Source: Sorex araneus
Taxonomy: Eukaryota; Chordata; Mammalia; Eulipotyphla; Soricidae
Assembly: GCF_027595985.1 (NCBI RefSeq)
Contig: NC_073313.1
Location: 80,065,994-80,129,993 of the forward strand
Length of the DNA: 64,000 nt
Reading direction: 5' to 3'
Below, piece by piece: positions 51,893 to 62,832 of this stretch (positions are counted from its first letter, which is position 1; each line of letters starts with the position of its first letter). The position numbers and the translations under genes were made by a program. Under the pieces are notes generated by a model, which saw only the letters and a list, made by a program, of their open reading frames with translations, ran no database searches and was not told where the DNA came from.

Positions 51893-52524
51893 CATTCTGG
51901 TGGCTTTTATTGTCAACAGTTATGAATTGCATACCAAATTCTTGTCTTCATTACAGTGATTCCTTTACTACTAGCTTAGATAATAAAATTAGTCTTCTAA
52001 TAAGTCTATATTTAAAAGAGCATACAGAAAATTATATTAAGATTCATAAATGATACTTGGAATGAAGTTAAAAAGTAAATAGACTGACGATAATTTTGAG
52101 GTTCTGACCAGCGGAATAAATTTGAGGTATGGTATAAAAATACACATTTGGGTCAAAACCATAACCACAGAGACAACTGCTTGCTCAGCATGAGACATAA
52201 ATCTGGACATTTTCACTAGCAGAATTTATGTAGTCCAAAGTCAAAGCTTCATGACTATAGCAGAAAAAAAGGTAAGGCTTAATATCAGACAGTAAGTGTG
52301 GTGACTGCTGGAATAAGGCTGTGATCTGTGAGAATAACTCACCCTGAAGAAGATAACTGTAATGACTTTAAGGCTCACTAGGCACATAAGAAGTTAAATG
52401 ACAGCTTAAATTTGATTATGCTTCAGTTTGACACAACAAGCATGTCAATGTGTGCTGGAGAGAAAAGGCATCAAGCTGACTAGTGAAGGATACCAGATTT
52501 GATGTGCAATAAGAAAGATCATTG

Positions 52525-52690
52525 GTGGAGACTGGAGAGAGTCAAAAAGATAGGATGCTTGTATTGCATGTAGAAGGTTCGGGTTCTAACCGTGTCACCC
52601 TTTGTGGTTCCCCTAGCTTGCCAGGACACAGAGCCAGGAACAAATACTTTGCTTGGTATGGCCAGAACCAAAAAACATGTCACCGACGGA
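52525..52690 (+). mobile_element. SINE-A, strongly diverged
   Basis: AGACTGGAGAGAGTCAAAAAG head, GGTTCGGGTTCTAACC B-box area, ACAGAGCCAGGAACAAATAC body. Confidence 0.55.
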
Positions 52691-53931
52691 ATAAGTTTGA
52701 AGTTCATGGTACAAAAACCATGAGCATGACCACTGGGGTAGAGTAAGGTTTACAGGGTGACAAGTGAGAAGTTCACTAAGGAGTAAGATAACATGTCATG
52801 AGACACACATTTGTGAAAATGTCTTATGATGAAGGTTAAGGACCCAAGTGAAACAATAGCATCAGAGGTCCTTAAATCAAAGATAATAACATCGTAGGAA
52901 TAAAGTTATTATTCAGTGTGAGACAGAAACCATAAATATCACCTCTAAATTAAGGTTATTTTTTAGTGTGTTACAGAAGTCTACAAGCTGAGTGCTGCAA
53001 AAAGTTACATGAAATATAAGAAAACATAACACATTACTACTGGACTAGAGGTAGTTCTGTGTCTCAGCAAGCATGTCAATGACTACTATAATAAATGTGG
53101 ATAATACAACGAACCTGAAAATGACTGTTGAAACATGGTTGAAGTTTGAAGTGTGACAACTTGTATGAAGTTGTCACTCAGTGTGTAACAATAGGCAAGT
53201 AGATGACTTACAAGTGTGGTTATGTTTCTGTAGGAGGCAATTAGCGTGATGTTGACCTTGGAATAAGGTAAAATGTGAGACCACAGTTATGAATAAAACC
53301 ACTGGATTATGAATAAAATTTGTTCTGAAATATCAAACAGGGAGTTGACCACTACTCTTAGGCTACTGTTGAGTAAAACCTAGTAAACTGGAAGATAAAC
53401 CATTGATATAGGTTGATCGTAAGACTGAGAGTTAAACTAGCAGAAACACGGTTATTTGTATAAAGTTAAGGTTGAGTGTGAGGCAAGCATGATGATAACT
53501 CCTGAATAAGACTAAGATTCAGTATAAAACAAAATACAGGAAGATTACCTGTGGAATGTTTTGCTTCAGATCAAGCATTTAGTTGGTGGTTAGACTGAAC
53601 TTAATGTACAGGCTGTTTGGTTGCAACAAAAAGAACGATAATGACAACTAGTATAAGTTTAAGCTTCAGTGAGCAACAATAAGCATTAAGATCTCAGGGT
53701 AATTCAATTAAAAACTAATTTTTTAAAACTTGGAATTGAGACTATATTGAATCTACAGATAAATAGGAAGATAATTGACATCTGAAGATTCTGAGAGTTC
53801 TAATCCATAGACATATCTTTTCACATAAGTTTTGCCATCCTTATTTTCTCTTAGCTGTTATATTATAATAAAATAATTATTATAATAAAATATATATAAA
53901 TTATTTTTATTATAATAATAAAATAGTTTTT

Positions 53932-55785
53932 GTATCACTTGTATCACTTGTCATCCCATTGATATTCGATTTGCTCAAGCAGGTGCCAGTAGTGTCTCCA
54001 TTTGTCCCTGTCGCATGCTAGTGTAGCCCAATGATATCTGCTCGCTCCACGAACAGGAAGAGCCCCAAATCATTCATTCGGGGTTTTGACAAAGAAGTCT
54101 GACCATCTCATTGGTGGGTGGCCACTCAGTCTTTTGACATCCCGTGGAATCCAGTCGGTAACAGTTTTAGTCCAGCAGTCGTCTCTGAATCGCATTACGT
54201 GTCCTGCCCATCTAATTTTTGACACCTTGGCAAACGAAACAGCCGCCCTGATTCTTGACCATTGACGGAGTTTGGAACTCCAGATTCCTTCTTTCACTTG
54301 AGTGAAACGTGATACTCCAAGCATAGCTATTTCCATTCCTCTTTGGGAAACCCGAATAGCATTCTCATCCTGTTTGCATAGGGCCCAGGTCTCTGAGGCG
54401 TATGTTAGTGCAGGAAGAACGGTGGAGTGAAAAAGATATGCCCGGAACTAGAGATTCTTCATCCTCTTAACCACTTCTTCAACACTCTTGAAGGCATTCC
54501 ACACTGCTCGCTTCTTCCTGCGCAGTTCTGGCGCCAAGTCGTTCCTCATGTTGAGTTGATCCAGGTACACATAGCTGCTGCATTCATAGGTGTTCGTTCC
54601 ATTGAGAGCAAATGGAATGTCAGGGACTAGTTCATTTTTCATGAACATTCTTTTAGTGAGATTCAGCTGCAGTTCGACATTTCCACACTCATGGTTGAAG
54701 TCGGCCAGCATTTGTGCCACTTGGCTAATGTTTGGTGTTATTAGAACGATGTCATCAGTGAAGCAGAGGTGGTGTAGTTGCCTACCATCTATCTTCACTC
54801 CCATTCCTTCCCATTCCACTCATCGCATGATGTTCTCGAGGGTGGCACTGAAGAGTTTCAGTGAAATGGTGTCGCCCTGCTAAACCCCTCTCTTTACGTC
54901 GATGATCACTTCCTTGTAGAATGGTGAGATCCTGGTGGTGAATCTGTAATACAGCTCATGGAGGATCTTGATGTACTGAGTTTGAATGCCCTGTTTGGCT
55001 AGTGCTTTGATGACCACTTCAGTCCCAACAGAATCAAAGGCCTTCTTTAAATCAATGAACATTAGACAGAGCGGCATCTTGAACTCTCGAGAAACTTTAA
55101 TGAGTTTGGTCACTGTGTGGATATGGTGGATAAGGTACTGAATCCTTTTCAGAACCCAGCTTGCTCACACGGTTGTCCTTTGTCTAGTGTTCTGCCTATT
55201 CTATTCAGGATGACTCGAGTGAACAACTTGTAGATGACGGATAATAGGCAGATTGGGCAATAGTTGCCTATGTCGTGGATGTCTCCCTTCTTGTACAACA
55301 GAACAGTCCTGCAAGGACGGAACCTTGCATTCGGACAGATAGCATGTGAAGCGCCAAGCCAGTATATTGACGAGTACTGGCGGAAAATTCTTCAGGTGTT
55401 TGGGTCTGGCCTTGTCTGGACCGGGTGCTGTATGCGTCTTTACCAATGAAATGGCATGTCGGATTTTAGAAGGGAGGATGTTGGGAACGACATATCCATC
55501 CTGTGGAATTTGGTATGTGGGCGGGTGGATGCGGCTGTTGAAGAAATCTCAGTAGAAGTTGTCAATAATATTCTCCATTGTTCTTCTGGAAGACTTGATA
55601 GATCCATCAGGATGTCAGAGGGCAGTCATCTTGGTCTTGTAGTTGGTGAAGGACAGGCGAGCATTGCAAATACTTTTCCTGGCTTCTGCCGCATCAGCCA
55701 ACACTGCTGCTCTTCTCTCATGAGGTCTTCTTTTATCGCTTCTCTGCACAGCTTTATGAGCTCAGACATTAGCATGTGGTTGCCT
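53932..55785 (-). pseudogene. RTE ORF, reverse transcriptase half (broken)
   Basis: Read right to left: APGPDKARPKHLKN (55446-55201), LMFIDLKKAFDSV (RT motif A, 55113-54880), VKRGV then a stop and QGD, the catalytic box as HHLCFTDDIVLITP (54819-54448; the usual FADD reads FTDD), then the C-terminal IRWAGHVMRFRDDCW and HPPMRWSDFF (54336-54070). Close in sequence, by recollection, to RTE proteins of strongylid nematodes. At least four interruptions make it non-functional. Confidence 0.88.
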
Positions 55786-57236
55786 ACAATCTCAGGCTCC
55801 CTGCCCTGGGGATCAAATTCAGACGACCCACCCTACCGGAGCCAGATAAATATCTCACCGGCCTACCTCCACTATCTCTACTACCAAGTCACCGCCATGC
55901 TCCAGGCCACTTTCCAGACTGCACGGCTGCTTTGCAGCTATGTGACAAGAGCATAGGACACTTACTACCCATTTTACATAATTTTCACAGCATATTTGAT
56001 GGGCTTCAAATATGGTATGAACCATGGGAACATCTGAGAGGGTGACTGGAGACTGCCCTAAAAGCCTCCATCCTCTTGGAGAGCTCAGAAAGCTACCAAG
56101 AATACCCCGCCCACATGGCAGAGCCTAGCAAGCTACCCGTGGCGTATTCGATGTGCCAAAAATAGTAACAACAATGGGTCTCATTTGCCTGACACCCAAT
56201 ACAGCAGCGTTAAGTAGGATGAGCAAGGAGAGGCTGATAAGTCTCAGGGATGAACTAGACTGCCAAAATGAAGAAAGACTAAAATGACTGTACTTTCAAT
56301 GCATGTTCACTGGCATCAGAAGCATCCATCGAGGACCTGATGGTGCAAGCACAGAAGATAAGGTACATCATTGGTCTGACCAAAACGAGAAGGCATCAAT
56401 CACATCACGCCATTTTCGGCACTGGAGAAGAACTGTTCCTCGGAATATGCGACAACAGAGGCATCGGTGGTGTCGGTGTCCTTGTCAACTCGGACTTGGC
56501 CATGAGCATTGATTCATTCGAATGCCTAACAACCCAAGTTGGACAATTACGCTTGAGTAGATGTGACTCACTGCCGGCAGTTTCTATCTTCATCATCTAC
56601 GCACCAACATCCAACTATGATGAATAAGAAATTGAGGAGTTCTACATGGAGGTGGAGTTCTATAAAGAAGACCACACCTTCTACAAGATCATAGTTGGTG
56701 ATTTTAATGCCAAGATAGGACCATGAAGGTCGCCTGAAGAACTCCACATTGGGTCCCTTGGCCTAGAATGGAATGAACAGGGTGAGAGACTGTCTGATGG
56801 TAACTCACAGTTCCAGAAGGCCGAATCTAAACGTTGGACATGGAAGTCTCCTGGTGGACAGTTCCACAAGGAAACTGACCACATCATATTCAATCGAAGG
56901 TTTTGCCTGACTGATGTCGCTGTTGTCCAAAAATTCCAAACGGGATTGGACCACCATCTCCTTCGTGCAAAATTCTACTTCACAGAGCAGGGAGAAAGGA
57001 CTGCAAAGTTTAAGAAGCGAACTCCCAGAATGACCACCACCTGGGAGTTCTTTGGCACTACTGTGGCAATGTGGGAAGATACCATCGTCCACAACATCGA
57101 TGAGGAATACAATCAACTGGTTCAGCACCTCCATGATTGTGTGAAAAATGCCGAGAGTGGGAAAGCCACAAACAGACGCCTGTCTTTGGAAACTCTCGAG
57201 CTCATTCACCAACGTGGTTTGGCATGAACCTCAGGC
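55786..57236 (+). pseudogene. RTE 5' UTR and endonuclease half (inverted, broken)
   Basis: 5' UTR to about 56280, including the core shared with SINE-B (GAGAGCTCAGAAAGCTACC at 56079 to GTCTCA at 56178). The endonuclease follows: KIRYIIGLTKTRRH, GIGGVGVLVNSDLAM, YAPTSNYDE then a stop, GDFNAKIG near 56697, ESKRWTWKSPGGQFH, DHIIFNRRF and LDHHLLRAKF (the usual SDH motif), ending with RRLSLETLELIHQRGLA. EN motifs are mostly recognisable but two stops and a shift interrupt them. Confidence 0.86.
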
Positions 57237-57535
57237 AAAATAATTTTTACTTTAAAGAAAGATGACTTCTAGAATAAAGTCAAGACTCATGCAGTCAACA
57301 TAAACAAGATTACTAGTGGAATGAAGTTAATCCCAGTATGTCACAGTGATCATTGATGGGAACACAGTGATAAGGTTTAGAATCTGTCAACAATGTAGAT
57401 GATTACTAATAGAGTATGTTGACTTAGAATGACACAGCTACCAAAGATATTTCTGTTTGAATAAAGGCAACATTAAAGCAACACAATAAGTATGATGATC
57501 ATGTCTGTACTAGGTAAGGTTAAGATTTAACAAAA

Positions 57536-57646
57536 AGGGGCTGAATACTACAAGAGACAAAGATGCTTGCCTTGAAGCAACTAACTTCAGCTCAATCCCT
57601 GGCACTACATGGTTCCCCAGACATTGCTTGTTGTGACAAAAAAGGA
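57536..57646 (+). mobile_element. SINE-A with shortened body
   Basis: GGGGCTGAATACTACAAGAG head, CTCAATCCCTGGCACTACATGG, tail GTGACAAAAAAGG. Confidence 0.65.
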
Positions 57647-57778
57647 GAACTAATGTGAGATGAGTATAATAATGACCGCTTTAATACAGTTAGTGATTAG
57701 TGTCAGATAATCTGTGTGAGGGTAAGAACTGAAATAAAGTTTTGTTTCACTGTATGACAACAAGCTTACTGATGAACA

Positions 57779-57942
57779 CTAGAGTTAGAGAGATAGTACA
57801 AGGGTTAAGGCACTTATCTTGCATGCAGGCAATCTTGTTTCTATCTCCAGCACTGCATGTGGTCCCCTGAGTACCATCAGGTGTGATCCATGACCACATA
57901 GCCAGGAATAATCCCTGAGTACCAACAACCCCTGCCCCCAAA
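57779..57942 (+). mobile_element. SINE-A
   Basis: AGAGTTAGAGAGATAGTACAAGGG head, GCACTGCATGTGGTCCCCTGAG body. Confidence 0.82.
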
Positions 57943-58194
57943 TGATGAATGCTAAAAAATGCAATTATTCAATGTGAGACAACAGACTTGAATATGACTA
58001 CCTCAATGGATTATACTGCAGACACAAGAAACGATAAAGTGAAGTTTCAGTGTAAAAATATAAATATGATGAAGGCAAATAGAAATTGTGTCTATTTAAT
58101 GTCTCCTAACAAAAGAATAGTTATGCCTCCTGGTATATAACAAAAGGCCACAGGGAAGGATAGGAATAAATAGGTTGCCTTTAATGTGCACAGT

Positions 58195-58480
58195 TACTTC
58201 CTTACACAGGAACATAAGTGGAGAGTCTCTTGCACTATGTGCTAAGCACTCCAGTGCTAAGGAAAGTACCAGTCCACTCTAAAACCATAACTATCAACAA
58301 ATAATGGGGAGATGGGTGGGTGGGAAGGAACATTTGACTGGAGGTGACATAGGGATGGGAGGAGGGTCATGGGCACTTTGGTAGCAGGTAACTTTGTACA
58401 TCAATACTAGAAATTGAAAACTATTGAAACCCTATCACCTAAACTATAATAAAAATAAGAAAATAAAATAATATTAGAGA
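58195..58480 (+). mobile_element. Degraded L1 3' end (possible)
   Basis: G-rich GGTGGGTGGGAAGG and GGGATGGGAGGAGGGTC tracts, then CTATCACCTAAACTATAATAAAAATAAG. The layout resembles an L1 3' UTR with A tail. Confidence 0.4.
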
Positions 58481-58728
58481 AAGCAAAGAAAAGAATCAGT
58501 GTGAAATAATAATGATGAATGCTTAAGTAAAGTGAAGGTTCAGTATAACACAGTAAGCATGAAAATGAAATAACTTAAGATTTTTGTTTGAAGACAAGCC
58601 AGATGATGGCCCCAGTTATATTGTGTGTGACAGCAAGAATTAAGATGATGACTTTAACAAGTCATCATCTTTATTAATTAAAACAAGGTTTAATTAAAAA
58701 ACAAAGTTAATTAAAACAAGATTTTTTT

Positions 58729-59660
58729 CTGTTTTTTTATTAGTTTATTTTTAATTAGAGAGTCATCGTGAGGGTACAGTTACAGATTTATACATTTTTG
58801 TGCTCATGTTTCCCCCATACAAAGCTCGATAAACCATCCCTTCACCAGTGCCCATTCTCTACCACCAGTAAACCCGACATCCCTCCCACCCTCCCCAGTC
58901 CCGTCTCCCCCCACCTCACACTGCCACTATGGCAGGGTATTCCCTTTTGATCTCTATCTCTGATTAGGTGTTGTGGTTTGCAATAAAGGTGTTGAGTGGC
59001 CATTGTGTTCAGTCTCTAGTCTGTATTCGGCCCGCATCACCCTTCCCCCACATGACCTCCGACCACATTTTACTTGGTGGTCCCTTCCCTGAGTTACCCA
59101 GAATGAGAGACCAGCCTCCAAGCCATGGAGACAACCTCCTGGTACTTATTTCTACTATTCTTGGGCGTTAGTCTTATAGTCTATTATTCTATATTCCACA
59201 GATGAGTGCAATCTTTCTATGTCTGTCTCTCTCTTTCTGACTCATTTCACTTAGCATGATACTTTCCAGGCTGATCCACTTATATGCAAACTTCATGACC
59301 TCATTTTGTCTAACAGCTGCATAGTATTCCATTGTATAGATATACCAAAGTTTCTTCAACCAGTCATCTGTTCTAGGGCACTCGGGTTTTTTCCAGATTC
59401 TGGCTATTGTAAACAGTGTGCGGTGAACATATAAGTACATATGTCACTTCGACTATACTTTTTAGCTTTTCTGGGATATATTCCCATCAGTGGTATTGCT
59501 GGGTCAAATGGGAGCTCAACCTCTAGTTTTTTGAGAATCGTCCATATTGTTTTCCAAAAGGGCTGAACTAGCCGGCATTCCCACCAGCAGTGTAGAAGGG
59601 TCCCTTTCTCCCCACATCCTCTCCAACAGCGGTTGCTTTTGTTCTTTTGGATGTGTGCTA
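58729..59660 (-). mobile_element. Young L1, 5'-truncated, perfect TSD
   Basis: Poly-T at the left, then 3' UTR with C-rich tract (58860-58920), then ORF2 end to 59660. A 16-bp duplication TAAAACAAGATTTTTT flanks it exactly (58713-58728 and 59661-59676). Sequence is close to the L1 at 9079-10457. Confidence 0.92.
59189..59660 (-). pseudogene. L1 ORF2p C-terminal fragment
   Basis: The frame 59440-59189 reads [19 protein letters not shown] to ICGI, the same as the 9.2-kb copy. Upstream (59660-59445) [17 protein letters not shown] is present but shifted by a small deletion near 59425. Confidence 0.88.
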
Positions 59661-59802
59661 TAAAACAAGATTTTTTAACAAGGTTATGTTTTAATTTATG
59701 ATATCAAATATGACAAACACTGAAAATCAATCTCAAATATAAAAAGAAATTAAAAGGAACACAGCAGGGATTTGAATAACACAACTCCACTTATATCTGG
59801 AT

Positions 59803-59988
59803 TTTTGTTTGTTTGTTTGTTTTGGTCCCACACCTGGCAGTGTTCAGTGCTGCCTTCTGGCACTATGTTCAGGAATCACGCTGGGTGGAGCTCAGGGGAC
59901 CATATGGGTTCCAGGGGTTGAACCCGGGTCAGCAGTTCAGCTGCTTGCAAGGCAAGCTCCTTCCCTGTTGTGCTATTGCTCTGACCCA
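59803..59988 (-). mobile_element. SINE-A
   Basis: (GTTT)n tail, GGTCCCACACCTGGCAGTGTTC body, a small insertion in the head (AGCAGTTCAGCTGC), ATTGCTCTGACCC end. Confidence 0.85.
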
Positions 59989-61105
59989 AGCTGGATTTTT
60001 TTTCTGTTGGTGATCCCAAATTCCCAGCTTCAACCAATTTTAGATGTCGATTGCTTGAGTCCCCGGTTGGAGAAACGACAAATAATGAAAGATTGATTAT
60101 AAATTATACATGAATTTTTCACTGTGTAGCAGATTGACACTACTAACCATCAGTTGTTCAAAAGATAATGATATTCATAAGTTTTTGAAAAGGTCGAGTG
60201 AGGTAAATGAAAAGTGAGGACAGTTCCTGGCCCTGATAAACTTTAAAGAATTGCTTATCATTACAGCCAGGAGCAGCAGCAGCACCATCATCGTCATTAC
60301 GATGACAATTTCTTTGAAAATGACTGTTGCCGTATGGGTCCCTCTGTTCACTGGGCTAAACAGAAACCCTTCTTCCAGGAAAGAGTATACACAGCTGCAT
60401 GTAGCTAATGCTTCTCATCTGTGATTGGAATCTGTGCTCCAGGAAAACAACTTAGTAGATAACATTCATGTTGAGAGGTATATATAGGCCTGAAGTTTCC
60501 AGGAAACAGGCATGGGAAATATTTAACCCATCTATAAATTTAGAAAAACAGAAATTTTCTTCTGTAACTTTTACATAGTTTCACTTCCAAGGACTCTCAG
60601 CGAGGCAGGCACTTAGTAGCTAAGATAAAAACAGTGAACACAACAAACTGGATGTTTTAGATATATCCTACATTCATAGAAGGAATGAAGTTATTCTCCC
60701 CATGGGAAGATACGCAGATTCCTTTGTACACTATTATCCTCCCTGTCTCTCAACTCCTTTTACATCATACTTCCAGCTGTCATCTCTTATTTGCCTTCTA
60801 TCATGAAGTCCTTGTTTAGGCACCAATCATTGCATAGGCAATAGGAATAGTGTAAGATCAAGATGTGACTCTGAATGGAGAGCTCAAGGAAAATCTCCCA
60901 GGGTATGTTCTTTGGAAATCTAGCATCTATTATATTATTCTCTGCCAGTTTATACAATGGTATAGCAGAGAAACCTAGACCTTCTGTCCAGTTTTGCTAG
61001 GGAATTAGGAAATCCTGTCATAGAATACCTTAACATGTTAGCAATAGAAGTAATCCTAGGCAAGTGTGGGGTCCTACTGATCTAAAATTTTAAATTTTAC
61101 TTTAT
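59989..61105. other. Intergenic DNA
   Basis: 1.1 kb without recognised repeats or exons; a short AGCAGCAGCAGC run at about 60273. Confidence 0.45.
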
Positions 61106-61120
61106 ACTTCTGAAGTCTTT

Positions 61121-61373
61121 GGACTGGAGCAATAGCATAGTGGATAGGGCGTAAGCCTTGCACGCGGCTGACCCAGGTTCAATTCCTCCATCCCTCTCAG
61201 AGAGCTCGGCAAGGTACCAAGAGTATCCCGCCCACATGGCAGAGCCTGGCAAGCTACCTGTGGCGTATTCGATATACCAAAACAGTAACAACAAGTCTCA
61301 CAATGGAGACGTTACTGGTGCCAGCTTGAGCAAATCGACGAACAATGGGATGACAGTGCTAAAGTGCAGTGCT
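61121..61373 (+). mobile_element. SINE-B, full length with perfect TSD
   Basis: tRNA head (GGACTGGAGCAATAGCATAG to GGTTCAATTCC), RTE 5' UTR core about 61198-61300 (GAGAGCTCGGCAAGGTACC, GCAGAGCCTGGCAAGCTACC, GGCGTATTCGATATACC), RTE 3' end from about 61303 (ATGGAGACGTTACTGG, TTGAGCAAATCGACGAAC, GGGATGACAGTGC). Exact 15-bp duplication ACTTCTGAAGTCTTT (61106-61120, 61374-61388). Confidence 0.93.
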
Positions 61374-61680
61374 ACTTCTGAAGTCTTTAATCTTTTATAA
61401 AAAATTTATATCTGTATCTGGAAATATTTCAAGACTAAAAAATGAGCACATCTAGCATGTTTGTTATATTATTTTTCATCAAAGATTAGCAAAATTGTCT
61501 CCTACATAGGCAATCAATAGATATTAAGTAGGTGACCTTGTTTTAAAATGTTCATGGGATTAGAAGTAATATAAGGTCATTCATGGAGTCTTTTGAACCT
61601 TAATAGTGGTGAAAATGTAGTAACTTTGGATATCAAACACATAACACTATTATTACTATGTAATATGAACTCTAATGACT

Positions 61681-61856
61681 GGGGCTAGAGCAACAGTACA
61701 GAGGGCAGGGCCCTTGACTTGCACATGGCTGACCAATGTTCAATCCCTGGCACCCCATATGTTCCCCTGAGCTTGCCAGGAGTGATCCTTGAGCACAAAG
61801 CCAGGAGTAATCCCTGAGTAAGCATCACCAGGTGTGGCCCCAAACAAACAAAAACC
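61681..61856 (+). mobile_element. SINE-A
   Basis: GGGGCTAGAGCAACAGTACAG head, GCACCCCATATGTTCCCCTGAG body, tail GGCCCCAAACAAACAAAAACC. Confidence 0.88.
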
Positions 61857-62000
61857 CTGGACTACAATGAAAGTAAAAATTAAAATTAAATATAATTGAA
61901 ATTTAGGAATTGGTATCTTAGGTGTTACCTCATAGATATGAAAACTCCATCCAAAGTCATGTTTTTAGTTTGATGCTTCACTATTGGTATACTGAAATTA

Positions 62001-62168
62001 CTGTAATTTTGGTTTGGGAACTACGCCCAGTGGTGCTCAGGTCTCACACCTGAGCACTTAGAGATCACAACTGGAGGGTCTTGGGGCACAATATGGAATG
62101 CTGGGCATCAAATCTGGGTCAGACGTGTTCAAGGCAAATGCCCTGCCTGATGTTCTATTACTTGAGCC
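62001..62168 (-). mobile_element. SINE-A with perfect TSD
   Basis: Antisense copy flanked by TGGTATACTGAAATTA (61985-62000 and 62169-62184), 16 bp exact, although the SINE itself is moderately diverged. Confidence 0.9.
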
Positions 62169-62575
62169 TGGTATACTGAAATTATTAATAATTTTAATAT
62201 TAATAAATTAATACTTTCAATGGTTTATTAATTATTGATATTTTATTTTAAAGGGGATTTTTATTTTATTTTAAAACTTACATATTTAAAATTTTATTTT
62301 TTAATTTTTAAAGAGGTTTCTTTTTCTCTTTTCCACTGGGGCCCTGTAAATACTGTAGCTTTTCCTGACATCACACACATGACACAACACTGAATAAAAT
62401 TCATGCACACTGAAGAGTAGAATTACCAGGTATGCCAAATGAGAATAAAAGTCAAAAGTTTCTTTGAGAACATATTCTAGTAATTTATATTTAACACCCC
62501 CCACTTTATAATTTGTGAAAAATCTTCAACCTCGTTGTCAAGGCACTAATCTTCACCCATAAAAGATGTGACCTT

Positions 62576-62832
62576 GTATCACTGTCACTGTATCACTGTC
62601 ATCCCATTGCTTATCAATTTGCTCAAGTGGGCACCAGTAACATCTCCATTGTGAGACTTGCTGTTAACTGTTTTTGGCATATCGAATACACCACGGGTAG
62701 CTTGCCAGGCTCTGCCGTGGGGGACGAGATACTCTTGGTAGCTCGCTGGGATGTCTGAGAGGGGCAGAGGAAACGAACCCAGGTCAGCTGCGCGCAAGGC
62801 AAACGCCCTACCTACTGTGCTATCACTTCAGT
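62576..62832 (-). mobile_element. SINE-B, antisense
   Basis: From the left: ATCACTGTCACTGTATCACTG tail, RTE 3' end (CCAGTAACATCTCCATTGTGA), RTE core (GGCATATCGAATACACCACGGG; GTAGCTTGCCAGGCTCTGCC), then the tRNA head with CGAACCCAGGTCAGC. Confidence 0.9.

Larger units (their letters stand above)
53932..57236 (-). mobile_element. RTE-clade LINE (RTE1_Sar type), 3.3 kb, 5'-inverted
   Basis: Left part (53932 to about 55785) is the minus-strand 3' half: RT domain, C-terminus and a CACTTGTATCACTTG-type tail. Right part (about 55786-57236) is the 5' UTR and endonuclease on the plus strand. The EN frame stops at HQRGLA (57224) and the RT half resumes with GNHMLMSELIKLCREAIKEDL near 55780, so little sequence is lost at the break. 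Flanks AAAATAGTTTTT (53920-53931) and AAAATAATTTTT (57237-57248) form a TSD. This is the structure expected from twin priming. All frames carry stops or shifts. Confidence 0.88.
52080..58700. repeat. Decayed tandem repeat, period about 45-50 bp, interrupted
   Basis: A loosely repeated unit (GAATAAAGT.. / ..TTCAGTGTGA.. / ..AAGCATGATGA) recurs across the region between inserted elements. Measured spacings: 50 bp for TTATTATTCAGTGTG and TTATTTTTTAGTGTG (52906, 52956); 46 and about 45 bp for the GGTTGAGTGTG series (53471, 53517, about 53562); 47 bp for GAATAAAGT and GAATGAAGT (57272, 57319). Copies are highly diverged. The RTE at 53932-57236 and several SINEs sit inside it. Confidence 0.55.

Noticed and set aside
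54590-54883. 97-codon plus-strand frame
   Set aside because: Antisense shadow of the RTE reverse transcriptase (54819-54448).
55456-56045. Plus-strand frames of 166 and 89 codons near the RTE break
   Set aside because: The first is antisense to the RTE RT half and the second is RTE 5' UTR; neither has a domain.
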